64,000 nucleotides of DNA from Pseudovirgaria hyperparasitica (Eukaryota; Ascomycota; Dothideomycetes; Acrospermales; Acrospermaceae). Shown here one piece after another: positions 35,521 through 47,221 of this stretch (positions within the stretch are counted from its first letter, which is position 1; every line of letters begins with the position of its first letter). The notes under the pieces are model-generated. The model was not told the DNA's origin, did not search any database, and saw only the letters and a program-made list of their open reading frames with translations. Both the position numbers and the translations under genes were made by a program. Location of the stretch: NCBI RefSeq assembly GCF_010093815.1, contig NW_022985561.1, positions 624,045 through 688,044 on the forward strand. Reading direction: 5' to 3'.

Positions 35521-35555
<35 letters not shown>
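35521..35555 (+). repeat. (AC)n microsatellite
   Basis: 35 bp of pure AC dinucleotide. Confidence 0.97.
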
Positions 35556-35556
<1 letters not shown>

Positions 35557-35714
35557 CAAAAGATCCCACCCACCCATCCAACAATCCAATCCAGTCCAGT
35601 CCAGTCCAGTCCATTCCGGTCCAATCCAGCATAGCTACCACACACGCTCGACAACAGCGCTCCCAAACAAAGCCCCACCCCCTCTCCCCCCTCAAACCTA
35701 AACACGCCCTATCC

Positions 35715-35820
35715 AACACCCACATCCACATCCACATCCACATCCACACCCACACCCACATCCAACATCCACATCCAACATCCACATCCAACACCCACAT
35801 CCAACATGCACATCCAACAC
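35715..35820 (+). repeat. CCACAT/CCAACATCCACAT repeat
   Basis: Hexamer and compound units over about 100 bp. Confidence 0.88.
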
Positions 35821-36089
35821 GCGCAGTCCACGCAAACAAAGCACCATACACCATACATATACATATCGTATGCATCTGTCATTTATATATATAGTGTATA
35901 GTATATATACTATATATAGCATAGCTCCACACATACACACACACACACAAACAAAAAAAAAAATCCCAAGCCACCAAAGCAAAAAAAAACCGGGCATGAA
36001 TACAAAGAACAATGAAAAATTGACAAGCCCCCCCGCGTCGTAACCCCCCAAACCAAAATGCGCCGTCCGGTTCGGGTTGTTGGAAAGAG

Positions 36090-36166
36090 TTTTCAGTTTT
36101 CAGTTCAGCTCAGTTCAATTCAGCTCAAGTTCAGATTCAGATTCAGTTCAATTCAGTCCAGTTCAA
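36090..36166 (+). repeat. TTCAG-type pentamer repeat
   Basis: Imperfect TTCAGTTCAGCTCAG-like units near the CDC50 3' end. Confidence 0.75.
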
Positions 36167-36334
36167 CGGAGTAAGGTAAACAAGTTAATGTATCGCAAGC
36201 CAGGTATGAAAAAAACGCCATGTGTTAAGGTAGGTAGGAGGAGGGTGGGAAAGAAAAAAAAACACAATGTTTTGAGTGTCTGTGTGTCTGTGTGTATGTT
36301 CTGTTCTGTTCTGTCTGCAGCTAAATAAACACAA

Positions 36335-37929
36335 TCACGCGCCGGCTCGCGCGCGCTCGCCCACCGTAGTAGTAGTGGCAGCGCTGGGCTGGTCGTTGTT
36401 CCACGTCAGATAAGTGTGGTCGCCGAGTTTCCTATTGCGCGTTTGTTAGTCTTCCGTCGCTTCAACCTTAAGACACTCTGGGCGCGGGCCTACCTTGGCT
36501 TGATGAGATGGGTGGCCGTGAAGACGGCCCCGAGCAGGATGCAGAGGCCGCCGACGACGACGTAGGCGATGCCAAGGAACGGGTTCTTGCCGCCCATTAC
36601 CGTTCTTGTCGATAGAAGGATTGACTTTGTCCCGCCGTATGTGGTCACGGGGAATACTTCACCGAGTTAGCGATGCCGCATGACAAGACGTAGAGCCTGC
36701 TGCTTACCTGAGGCGATTTCGATGCGGTAGCGTCCCAGTTTCATGGCCTCGTTGTCGTTCCTCAGCGCAAGTTTGCTGAAGGCAGGTAGACCGGCAGTCC
36801 TCATCCAGACCTGGAACGCATAGTCGGTGTGTAGATTGGGCAGAGTCGAGTCGTTGTACCTCCCGTTCTCGTATCTCGGTTGCCAGTTCGGTGGCGGCAC
36901 AACCTGATCGGCCTTGTATGCAGTGTCGCCGTATAGATCAGCATCGCTGCCCCATGCGATACCGTTCTCCGTCATGCCGTAGATGTTATTGTTATCATCC
37001 ACCTTGTAAGGCTGATTAATCGTGTCGTTGAACAGAGAATTGGCAATCAGCCCGCAGGGATAGTACGCCGTCCCGTTGCCATCAGCCTTGAGCGGATCGC
37101 AGTCGCTGCCGCCAATGGTGCCGTTGTCGCGAAACTTGCCGTTAAGCTGGTCGACATCGAGAGACGAAACGTATCGGCGATGGTTTTGGTAGAAGTTGGT
37201 CAGTCGATAGTACAGAAACACCGGTCCACCAATGTCATTCGGCACATAAAACTCCAGCACACACATAGGCGTGTTCTCAATCGCGCGCCCGCCCCTGGTA
37301 AGCGGGTACTGAAAGGTCTTGTTGTATCGTCCCCACGTAGAAGCCTGGCCACTGACGAGCGCCGTCTTGAACGAACTCGAGGCCAGATTACTAGGGATAT
37401 CGCTAAGCGCATTTGGGTCGTTTGGATTCGACGAGATGTCAGGTGCGTCTCGGACGCAATTCGAATAATCAATCGAAACCTCTTGAACCTGCGCCCAAAC
37501 CTCGTCAGCACCAAACAGCATCACCACCAGTCCCATTCTCCTCCACTCACCGTCGAGCTCGCCCAGATCAGCAGGCCCCCAATAGGAGCAAATATGATGC
37601 CGACAATGAAGAAGAGTGGAAGAACGGTTTTGGGCGTCAGGATCGGTCTGCGGAGGCGTCATGTCAGCCACGTCGTCCCTTTTATCATTCTGCGACAAGG
37701 CCAGGATACAACATACTGCCATGCCTTCAACCTCTGCTGTCTAAACGCCGTATCTACACCCCAAACAAGTCAATATCAATTCTTGCCCCGCAGCCCTAAC
37801 AACAGCTGGCATCGTTCCCGTGAACATACTCGCTGGTCTCCGACTCTTCTCCTTCTTCTTCGGCTCGTCCGCCGCATCGGTCCTCCTGTCCGACGAATCG
37901 TCGCTGGGCTCATTCGCATTTCTAGCCAT
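36335..37929 (-). CDS. CDC50: Cdc50/Lem3-family subunit of P4-ATPase phospholipid flippase
   Basis: Six exons (37830-37929, 37717-37753, 37551-37647, 36708-37488, 36494-36656, 36335-36431) give 424 aa; every junction restores family sequence. The protein escorts a P4-ATPase out of the ER and is needed for its transport cycle. Order: disordered cytosolic N-terminus; the signature [19 protein letters not shown]; first membrane helix ([19 protein letters not shown]); and a large lumenal domain with paired cysteines (SNCV, CDPL, YPCG) and Asn-glycosylation sites such as NKT, NGT, NDT and NDS. Then come [22 protein letters not shown] and the second helix, and the cytosolic [14 protein letters not shown] tail. 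Which of the several paralogues (Cdc50, Lem3, Crf1) it represents cannot be fixed here. Confidence 0.94.
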
Positions 37930-38787
37930 CCTGCACGACGGGTAAACACAGCGATAAAAGGTCCGCGGTTCGAAAGAGGTGGGGCGAGAAGGCAGAACGG
38001 TTTGGCGGATAGTTTTGGAATGTAGGGCGGATGATGGAAAGGAAGTAACCCCGTTACAGTTGCGTAGCGGCTTCTGCCAAGCAGGGCGCCGTGAGGTTAT
38101 GGCGCCTCAGGCATCCACGCACGCCCGCACGGCTCAGCACCGACACGCACACCAGTTCAGCACAGCGTCAGGGTCTCAAGCGCCAAATATAGATGTGGCT
38201 GAGGCATCACGGACGGAATCGTCGGAATACTAACGCCCTCCGGCGCCGACCTCACTCTATGGGTTGCTTATCAATACCAACAGATGCTATGCTTCAGACA
38301 GTATCAGCGAATCTCGCTCCGACATCGTCACTATTTCACAAAAGTCACTGCACAGAAAAGTAGGCACAAAAGCGACTGTGGTCAGAGTTGGTGAATAATG
38401 ATTCTTCTATCTAAGCTCACTGGCTCTTTATGAACCACGGCTCTGGCGCGGCAACGATACACGTTGCCACACGCAATGTCAACTCTGACGAGGTTGAAAT
38501 GATCCCAAACCGTGACTCCAATGTCCTAAACCCAAGGACGAGGACGTATCCTATGCAGCAATATTGCAAGACCAAGACATATATGCAAGTCTGATGGAGG
38601 GGGGTATCAAAAACAATAACTGTGTGCTACATGCTGTGTGTTGAAAAAATGGGGGGCAAGGACTGCAAGTCCACCCGTGGCGAGCCCACCAAAGTACTCC
38701 TAAACAGAAAGACAAAAAAGAACGAAACAGCTTGACATGCACCAGGCATGCAGGGGAGCATGCGACCAACAACGATGAAGATACAGT
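37930..38787. other. Intergenic region, 0.86 kb
   Basis: It holds the CDC50 promoter and the 3' region of the SWIRM gene. Short frames only. Confidence 0.45.
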
Positions 38788-39918
38788 CTAGCGGAGGTAT
38801 TGCGTAAAGTTCTCCTTGGCGAACCATCCGGCCTTGTCAAAGTCGTCCCAGAGCCTGCTTGCTTTGTTGACGTCGATCTTGCATGCACCCTGAGCATGCG
38901 TCTTCTTGAAGTCCTGGCCCTTCTTCAGCCATTCGACCTTGGCAATGAAGATCCGTCGCTTCTGCGTCAGGTACTGTGCGCATGTGAGGCGATGGTACGC
39001 GGCCAGATGCTGCTCAGCCGGTGGCAGCAGATGCCGATCCGGGTCATCAAGGTCCGGCTGGTTGATCGGGGCTTTAAATTTGTCCCTGGCATCGGCTGTC
39101 TTGGTCATGATTAATGGATCGTCGTAGAACCGGCGATCGGGCCGTGGAGCAAAGTCGGGGAAGGCGTCGAATCTGTTGTCGTTGATCTTCGTGGTCGTCT
39201 TCCTCGGGGCTGGTGTCGGTTTTGTAACGCCGGCAGGGGCCTTGCGTTCTTTCAAGACTGGCTGGGGCTTTGTGGCGGGCTTCGTGACCCTTGCTCTGCG
39301 CGGCATGGCGACAGCAATCTTCTTCGACTTGGGTGCGGACGACGTTGCCGGGAGGAGGGTCTTCAAGGCTGGGCGCTTTGTGAGGCTGTGGTAGGTATAG
39401 CGCTTGTTGATTTCCCTCTCTTGGGCTCTCCAGCCTTGCTGGTCTGCGAGGAAATTTCTGGTGACGACTTGCTTGAAGAACATTGCGGTCGCCTCCGCCA
39501 ACACCTTGTACTCATCGCGAGTTGGGCGAGCAGACTCGGGGACGTGCGTCGTGTTGGCAATGTGCTGGGAGATTTGACTCTCGACACGCGCCGACTCGGA
39601 ATCGCTCGAGTCGAACAGAGGAAGACGCGAAGCACTGTTATCAACATAGACATCGTTGTCAAACAGCAATGGATCCCGCTGTGACTGGCTGTCTCTTTGT
39701 AGTTCAACAGTGATGTCTTTCTTGCTGACCTCGTAAGGAGAGATTGGGGGCGACACATATGTGGTGGTGGATGTTCTGGAGGCAAAAGGATTCTTTGAAG
39801 AGCTCTTTCGCACAGGCTCTTGGAAAGAGTCGACCTTTATCATCTCTGGTGGCGATAGGAGCATGTTTACAGACATGGCTGTCGATTTCGGGGTTCGTGG
39901 TGTCGGAGAAGGATTCAT
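38788..39918 (-). CDS. SWIRM-domain protein (Fun19/Laf1-like)
   Basis: Single exon, 376 aa from the ATG of MNPSPTPRTPKSTAMS. The frame extends 29 codons upstream but that part reads as leader. The N-terminal two-thirds are basic, Ser/Pro-rich and disordered. From about residue 275 there is FPDFAPRPDRRFYDDPLIMTK followed by a helical C-terminal domain: HRLTCAQYLTQKRRIF, VEWLKKGQ, KTHAQGACKIDVNKASRLWD and FDKAGWF. This matches the SWIRM fold as found in fungal Fun19/Laf1-type proteins. SWIRM domains bind DNA or nucleosomes and occur in chromatin complexes; for this subtype the association with histone deacetylase complexes is family knowledge, not seen here. Confidence 0.85.
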   Translation of the reverse strand: MNPSPTPRTPKSTAMSVNMLLSPPEMIKVDSFQEPVRKSSSKNPFASRTSTTTYVSPPISPYEVSKKDITVELQRDSQSQRDPLLFDNDVYVDNSASRLPLFDSSDSESARVESQISQHIANTTHVPESARPTRDEYKVLAEATAMFFKQVVTRNFLADQQGWRAQEREINKRYTYHSLTKRPALKTLLPATSSAPKSKKIAVAMPRRARVTKPATKPQPVLKERKAPAGVTKPTPAPRKTTTKINDNRFDAFPDFAPRPDRRFYDDPLIMTKTADARDKFKAPINQPDLDDPDRHLLPPAEQHLAAYHRLTCAQYLTQKRRIFIAKVEWLKKGQDFKKTHAQGACKIDVNKASRLWDDFDKAGWFAKENFTQYLR

Positions 39919-41715
39919 AGTGGAAGTTGGTATGGGCGGACGAAAGGCAGAAAGAATAATATGGGCGGAAGCGGTATTTAAGTAATTGACTGGTCCTTGG
40001 ACCATACGTAAGAGTGTGAAGAGAGCCGGTCCGGAGTTAAGAAGACTGTTGTGGAGTGTGAAAGCGATATGTGGCGAATATAGCGAAGATGTATATGTCA
40101 GCGATTGAGTGCTCTGACTCCTCGCAGGCCTTTTTATAACAATTGTGAAGATCCTTCAGCGCGTGGGACAATTTAAAAGTGTGTATGCTGGCGGACAGAT
40201 ACGTGGTTGACTTGGTCAATGGGCTACCAGGTGGCAGTCACAATGCTCTCTGCCAATTGGAAGGCACGGGGTGTTAGGTAGCAGCTGCCTTGGTAGGCAG
40301 AGGAAATTGAAGGAGGAGCGACAAGGATGACGACAAGCCGTTGCAAAAGCAAGTTATGGCCAGATTGCGTGGAAGCAAGTTCTAGAGGCGACAGCAATGG
40401 AGGGAATTGAAGGGGGGGCGGTGGAGTGGTTATATGGCAAGCTTAGAGAGAGAGAGAGAGGGCTGTGTTATGGAGGGGAGCAGGCTGCAGCAGAGAAATG
40501 AGGTGGGAGGCGGATGACTGGTTTCATACCATCATATATCAATCAGGCGGTCCATTGAGAGACAAAGAAGGCGGCAGCAGACCTTGTGTGAACTGGCACG
40601 CACAAGCAGAGGCACCCACACCTTTCAGTAGCAGCCCACCTACTTTAACCATGGGCCATGCCATCCATGGGACCATGACCGTTCGCGCACCACACCCCCC
40701 CTCCCCTATCCAAACTCCAGCCTTCCAACCGTTCAAGGGAGAAGGATGAGGAAGAGGAAGAAGATGGGAGAGAGAGGATGAGGGACAGGAGGGAGCAGGC
40801 AGCGCGCCATGCGGACGGCGGCTGCAAGGCGAAGCAGAGCACAAAGGCGTGAAATAGATTACGCGCGCTCATGGCGGCCTAGAGGAGGCGAGGAATGGGC
40901 ACGAAGAGTGCATGGATTGGCAAATGGCATTCATTGTGGCCAAACAAAGCAAAGTTGCGAGGAGCTGACGAATTGACAAATGAGAAGGCGTTGGAATGGC
41001 GGAGAAGAAAGATGCAGTAAGCTGGAGCGAGTGAGAGAGAGAGTGAGTAAGACAGTGAGAGAGAGAGATAGAGTGGAAGTGAAAGTGAGAGGAAGCGAGG
41101 GGGCTTGGAGTGGGCGGCGCGATCAGAGCCAAGGAATATGTCGGATAGGGAGCGGCGAGTAGATGGATTAGGCATAGACTCACTACCTATACTGTAAGTC
41201 TGTAGCTATAACGATTAATTACTGTTCCCCGGAGCAAGGGGAGCGGCGGCGTTAAAAGGACAAAGCGATAAGGAACAGGGAAAAATAAGAGGGAAGTGGA
41301 AGCAGGGAGCAGGGAGCAGGAGCAGGGATTAAGGAGCAGGGAATAAGGCAGTTGACAGGGAACAAGAACCAAGGGTCCATCGTCCGCCTGTCCGTGTCCG
41401 CGATGCTGACTGACGGTCACGCGTATTGATATAACACTTCTTATTGGCCAATCCAAAGCTTACTATCCAGCTTTAACCTGATACCGTACAGTGGCACACC
41501 GGTAGAACAAGTCCGTAATCTATATTGCTATTACCGATGCATGCGGCAACAAATGCATGCCATGATGAGAATAGGAATGCTTGCATGCCGAATGTTTGCG
41601 GAGACACATAATCACACTGACAATCACATTCATACTCAGTCACAGGAATGCTGGAACGCTGTGCATTCTCGGACGCGAGCACGCTCATTCAGTCATTCAT
41701 TCAATCATCCACTCA

Positions 41716-41776
41716 ATCATTCATTCATTCATTCATTCATTCATTCATTCATTCATTCATTCATTCATTCATTCAT
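41716..41776 (+). repeat. (ATTC)n microsatellite
   Basis: About fifteen tetranucleotide units. Confidence 0.96.
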
Positions 41777-43529
41777 GCCTTTCAATTGCCAACTAATTAT
41801 CCGCACACCGGTCACCACAGCGTAGGTGGTGAGTGATTGGCAATTCTGTACACACTATGCACTAGGCAGCCGGGCATTCGTGTCATTGTTTAGTGACTCA
41901 GACGTGCGGATCGGGCACCGGGGGCCTCGTAATCCTGGACTGTGGAAGCCACGTACCAAAGCTAAACAGCTAAAGCCCCCTAATTACGTCCCTTGACTGT
42001 GTATGTGTGTGTGTGTGCTTCATTCTTTTTCGGCCGGCTGCAATTCACCCTTCATTTCATTGCCTCTTTCTATCCATGCCATGCTTTTCCATTCCATTGA
42101 ACGACGACGCTGCATCTTCAGCGCCCGGTCATGGAGTCGAGCTACGCGGCAGCCCATCAATTGCTGCCCTGCGACATTTTCAATTCCACTCGCCGCGTTG
42201 GCCGCTCTCAATTCGCCCAAGGCAGACAGCGCTCGACGACGGTCAAGTAGTATCAGGGCGGGCAGGTAAACTTTACACGTGTCGCTAGCAGGCCCAAGTA
42301 CGCCGCCCCTACAGTGCTAGAAACCTTGTACCCCAGCCAAGTAAGGCATCAACATTGGCCTGTCTGATTCGCCTGCTGCTCTCACCGGCGAAGCGCCATT
42401 CGCAATGCTGCTGTGTGTATACGACATCGCGTCGAGCAACCATAGGGGGGGCTCATTGCGGGCGCAATTGCTCTATTTCCGGCTTATGTTGATGAGAATG
42501 ATGATGATTATGATGATTGTGATTCTAGACATGATCATCTGAACCCCCTACTCATCATCATCATCATCGTCAGGATTCAGATGATTGAGCCGTGGCGGAG
42601 TTTGCGCGTAGGCTGCTTCCGTCATACATGCTGGATTCGGGGTTACGCGTTCTCGTCCGTGGAACCAGCTAGCATCAAGATGACAATTGACAGTCTTCCA
42701 ACAGAACTGCATGCTCTCAATTGGGCCCTGCCGTCTCAAGCAACGATACTCTCGCCACCTCTACACGCAGCATTGAGAGCTGCAACATTCCGGCAGCGCT
42801 CCATATCCATCTCCATTTCCGTATCAGGGAAGCACCGAGATAGGCCAATGGCATCCTCTCGACACTATATCCGTCACCAGACGTCAGCCAACAGCCAAAC
42901 AATGTACCGCAGTACTGTACTTGGTTGTAGATGATGCCACCCTCGATATGCTATTGGACCGCTGCCAGCTGCTGTTCGATCAAGACACCGCCCCATGCAC
43001 GGCGTGCACCGTGGTCCGATGACTCTGCGAACAGGTCTCGCGGTCGAGGAAGAAAGCATGTGAAAGATTGAAAGGGTGGTGAGTGTCTCAGGTGAGGCAT
43101 AGATACCTCCTCCTTCCATTATGGGCGTGTATAGCTGTATACAGCCAGTCCAAGTTCCCCCCACTCGCTCAATTGGCGACGTGGGGTTTGGGTGTGTGGC
43201 ACGCGGCCTCCCCAAGGCTGGCGGCTGCTCACAAGACCACGGCTTCGCACACGCCATTGAAGTCAGTGATCATGCTGAGATGTGTCTGATTGGTCAATGC
43301 AACAGTGTAGTGTGTGGTTTAGCGAGCGAGAGGGTGTGGTGAGAAGGAGGAAGAGGAGGAGGAGGAGTATCAGTAGTAGTAACCACAATCACAATCAGAT
43401 GGACAGTATCGGGTATCATCAGGGCGGTCGAGAATGTGGTCCGGTACGTCGGGGCAGGCCGGGCGCGTGCGTAAGGAGGAGCAGGAGGGATTGATGCACA
43501 TCGCGGGGCGTCTAAAGCAGTTCTAAACA

Positions 43530-43583
43530 GCCCCAAAGACCCCCCTAAGACCCCCCTAAGACCCCCTAAGACCCCCCCAAAGA
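43530..43583 (+). repeat. AAGACCCCCCT repeat
   Basis: Four to five imperfect units of about 11 bp. Confidence 0.85.
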
Positions 43584-44880
43584 CAGTCAAGTTGCAGGCA
43601 GTGACCCAGCCAAGCGTTGAAGCCTATCGCGCCCGAATGTGGAGGATAAGCTTACCCCGCCGCTTATCGCTTTCCACCACCACCACAAGCACGCCGAAAC
43701 ACTGCCCATGTCCGCCCGGCCCAGGTCTGCCATTGTCATCTGATGCTGCCGGCGACGACTCGATCAATCGCTCTAGACTGCCACTATCGCAGAATCAACA
43801 GCCCTCTTCTCACAATTGTTATCACATCCTTGGGACGCTCAATTGCACAGAGTAGCGACAGAGAGAGCCGTATTGTCGATAGGCCAGTCGCGGCTTATGC
43901 TAATTAGACGCCTGCCCCCGCTGCATATCCCATACATGGGCTGCAAATGCGGAACCGGGAGAGCCGGGCCTTGGCCTCGCCCTTGCTTAGGGTGCCTTTT
44001 GGCTTTATGCCCTTGCACCATGCATGACAACGATCCAGCCATCCATTCACTCTCAGGGACCTTCAGCGGAGCCAGGGAGCCAGGGAGTCAGGGCGGGCCG
44101 TCACTCTGAAAGCCGGGCGATCCACTGCATCCAGATCGCGTGGCATGCCTGGGACAAAAGGACCCTGTTTTGCCAACTCTTTGACTTGCTCCTCCACTCT
44201 GCCTCCACTATACTCATGCCATTCCAGTGTTGCTGCTACGCCGTGGCACGATGCCTCACTCTTGCATGTTGACCACCTGTTGTGTGCACAATCTTGCTTC
44301 CCATTGCGTGCTTGGCCCTATGCTGGTCTGAAAGCAGAAAACGGTTGGACGACGATAGTTCGTGCTCCACTCCAGGAAGTGCTATCCGATGAGGCCATAC
44401 CTCTGCGTCTCAGCCTGAGACGAACCCCTGAGACTATCCATACATACCGGCAACCGGACTGCGATACGGGCTGTTGTAGAATGCAAGTAAGCTCTGCAAG
44501 ACCAGCAGCCTGGTCCTCGGTCTCCCGTCTCGAGACAGTCCTCCATCAGGTAGGTCCTAGCAAGAATTAATAACTCACAGACGTAGAGGCAGTAATCACA
44601 ATTGCCAATGTCCAAACTGCAGAAGACATTGGTACACGCGCACTGACCCTGCTTGGCTGCATCGTGAAGCCGTGATTTCTCCATCCTACATACAGCTTGT
44701 CAAAATCCCATCAGAAATTCCCACCGGAGCGGATCAAACTGCCCACCGACCAGACCAGAGACCCCTCCTCACCTAAACACCATCACGAACAAAACACTCC
44801 TCTCCATAATCCATACAACCACAACCACAACCACAACACACAACAAACTCCACCACACACCTCACAATGCACCTCCAAAA

Positions 44881-45750
44881 ATGCCCTCACCACCACCCAC
44901 ACCCCTCCCCCAACCACGCCCCTTCCTAAGATCCCTCCTCTCCTCCATCCAACAACCCACCACAACCCCAAACACCACCACCACCACCACATCAACAACA
45001 ACAACAGCAAACCCCCTCCTCCCCCTCCACACCAACCTCAGAACCCCCCTCCTAACCCTCCACATCCTCTTCCCCAACGAACTCCTCCCCGCCCTCGACC
45101 TCCTCGACCGCGGCCTCGTCTCGCGAGTGCTCGTTTATCGCGGGCGTGGACACGAGTCCGAAGACAAAGACAACGACAACGACAAAAAACACGGGGAGGC
45201 AGATGGCAACGGAGACGGAGACGGAGACGGAGACGAAGAAAGCAGCGAGAAGAATGGACAGAGCGACGCAGTAATAACAACATATTTCCACGTGCGCTCT
45301 GCTGCCACTGCTACTACTACGCACCGCTCGTCGCGGCACTACGGCCAGAACAACGGCCAGCAACAACAGCAAGAAGCCCAAATCTACCGCGTCCGCACCG
45401 ACGCGTGGAACTGCGACTGTGCTGCCTTTGCGTTTGCCGCGTTTCCTGCTGTTGTGGACACGGCGGGGACACACACAGACACAGACACCGAGGCACACAC
45501 GGACACTCACTCAGAAAGAACACAAGGGACACAAACAGAAACAGAGGCAGACACAGAAGGACAAGGAGTCGAGACCTGGCAATGGGGCGGGCGCACACTT
45601 GGCCGTGGCAGTGCGCCCGTGTGTAAGCATCTGCTTGCCTGTGTGCTGGCGTCGCGGTGTGTGTTGTTTGCGGGCTTGGTGGAGGAGAGGAGGGTTGGGT
45701 TGTGGGAGGGTGTTGGGTGGGCTTCTGGTGCGGCTGGGTTGGGGATTTGA
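44881..45750 (+). CDS. SWIM-type zinc-finger protein (Sws1/Shu2-like)
   Basis: Single exon, 289 aa. The C-terminal half carries a CxC...CxH SWIM finger: WNCDCAAFAFAAF and, about 60 residues later, PVCKHLLACVLASRC. SWIM proteins of the Sws1/Shu2/ZSWIM7 type act with Rad51 paralogues in the Shu complex to promote homologous recombination; that assignment rests on the finger and its flanks. The N-terminal segment (RTPLLTLHILFPNELLPALDLLDRGLVSRVLVY) matches the helix before the finger in this group. Two low-complexity inserts separate family blocks: GDGDGDGDE before the finger, and a Thr/Glu/Asp/His-rich run inside the finger loop. This makes it longer than yeast Shu2 (223 aa). Confidence 0.82.
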   Translation: MPSPPPTPLPQPRPFLRSLLSSIQQPTTTPNTTTTTTSTTTTANPLLPLHTNLRTPLLTLHILFPNELLPALDLLDRGLVSRVLVYRGRGHESEDKDNDNDKKHGEADGNGDGDGDGDEESSEKNGQSDAVITTYFHVRSAATATTTHRSSRHYGQNNGQQQQQEAQIYRVRTDAWNCDCAAFAFAAFPAVVDTAGTHTDTDTEAHTDTHSERTQGTQTETEADTEGQGVETWQWGGRTLGRGSAPVCKHLLACVLASRCVLFAGLVEERRVGLWEGVGWASGAAGLGI

Positions 45751-45983
45751 GATTTGAGATTTGAGAGAGATGGTGCTGGGATGGGTTGTGTGATTTGGGG
45801 TAGATTCGAGAGATCATAGCACGTCCGTCATAGGTTAGAGTCCAGGATACGTGCGTGCATGCGTGGCCGTCTACTTGGGACATTCACAATCAGGATGCCG
45901 GGTAAGTAGTACATGGCCAGCAGTAGCTTCTATCGCCCACAGAGCATGCATGCTACATACCCCATCAGTCCACGTCAAGGAGG

Positions 45984-47221
45984 CTATCTTTTCCGCTCTC
46001 CGTCCTTGGACTTGCTCTTGTCGCCCTTTTCATCCTTCTTCTCGCCCTCCTTCGCCTCCCCATTCACCGTCCCGTTCGCCTTCTTCTCCTTCTCCTCCTT
46101 TGCCTTCTCGTCCTCCTTCTTCCCGCTCGCCTCCTTGTCCTCGGCCGTTTGCTTGTTCTGGATCTTGTTCTCGATCAGGTCGTGGAACGCGGTGATGGCC
46201 CGGATCAGACTGCTCAGGTAGATCGTCATCAGCTGGTCGTTCGTCTTCACACTCATCGCTCTGGCCAGCTCGCTGTTGTCTGCGGGGCCAGGCGGTGGTA
46301 TACCGTTTGTTTGGGCTGTGGACTTGGGTGTGGAGAGGTTGGGGAGCAGGTTGAACACGTCTTGCAGGTTGCCGAGAATGGCGTGGTTGACGGGGAGATC
46401 GCCGTCCAGGACCTTCTGTAGGTATTGCCCAATGTCGCGCAGCCGCAGGTGTAGACCTTGCAGAGACTGGAGCTGAGAGGTTATGCGCGTGGAGAGCGTT
46501 CCGACGGCGACGTCGCGGATATCACGTAGGAGATGCTCAACGCCAATCTCTTCTGCTTCCTCGGCTTCTATTATCGATGGCGTGTGGACGAATGTTTTTG
46601 TGGTCGTGGTTCCGTCCTAGGCGTGAGGTTAGCACACGGTATAACGCATGACGGCTTGCAGCAGTAGTACTGCTTGCCCATGATCCATCTTACATCTTTG
46701 ATCTCCTCCACTGCAAAGTATGCATCTGTCGGCACACCAACCTCCTTTGGCTGCACGTCTATGATCACTAATAGCGGGTTCGGTGTATATCTCTTGAAGA
46801 GCTCGTTGATCTCGAGATCAGACGCCCTTAGCTTAGGCCCCGAGTGATACCACCCGATGAGCTTCTCCCGTGCGTTGACCTTCTTGAACATGTCGTTCAT
46901 CGACTCAACATAATTGTGATCCAGAAACCAGACCGACGGGTCCCTCTCATCTTCTTCAAACGGCACTGTAACATTTCGTTAGCGTTTTTTGCCGCCAATC
47001 TGACCTTCCAACCATCTGCGGCGCCACATACCAGCAAAGCTGTTTGACACCCTCACATTCTTGCCGTCATTCTGACCGAGAAGAACACCGACTACACGCT
47101 TCTTTGTCTTTGCGTCCTTGGCCAAACGCCCGTAGTGGTCTGCGGCGGAGAGTAGGACGAGAGGTGCGACGGAGACGTTACGGGTGACGAGAGACAGCGT
47201 TTCAGCTGTCGTTGCAGGCAT
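45984..47221 (-). CDS. RPN8: 26S proteasome regulatory subunit Rpn8 (MPN domain)
   Basis: Three exons (47032-47221, 46694-46965, 45984-46616) give 364 aa. Rpn8 is a lid subunit of the 19S particle that pairs with the deubiquitinase Rpn11. The MPN domain fills residues 10-150: [26 protein letters not shown], then [38 protein letters not shown] and [20 protein letters not shown]. The JAMM zinc motif is incomplete (no EXnHxHX10D), as normal for Rpn8. The C-terminal helical part ([10 protein letters not shown]-like, [18 protein letters not shown]) is conserved. The tail is a Lys/Glu-rich repeat region. The upstream 486 bp show no obvious proteasome-control element. Confidence 0.95.

Larger units (their letters stand above)
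35309..36334. other. Repeat-rich spacer between convergent TRM9 and CDC50
   Basis: About 1 kb. It contains a 15-bp minisatellite, an AC microsatellite, CCACAT repeats, a TA-rich stretch near 35880-35920 and TTCAG-type repeats. No gene is supported. Confidence 0.8.
39919..44880. other. Gene-poor region, 5 kb
   Basis: The longest stretch without a recognisable gene. It includes an ATTC microsatellite (41716-41776), a possible ATGATG/CATCAT hairpin at 42492-42570 and a CCCCCTAAGA repeat (43530-43583). Many frames of 60-140 codons overlap on both strands, none with a family signature. It could hold long 5' UTRs or non-coding transcripts. Confidence 0.5.

Noticed and set aside
35000-35875. 291-codon minus-strand frame with Trp/Met/Val runs
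   Set aside because: It translates microsatellites and minisatellites; no independent coding signal.
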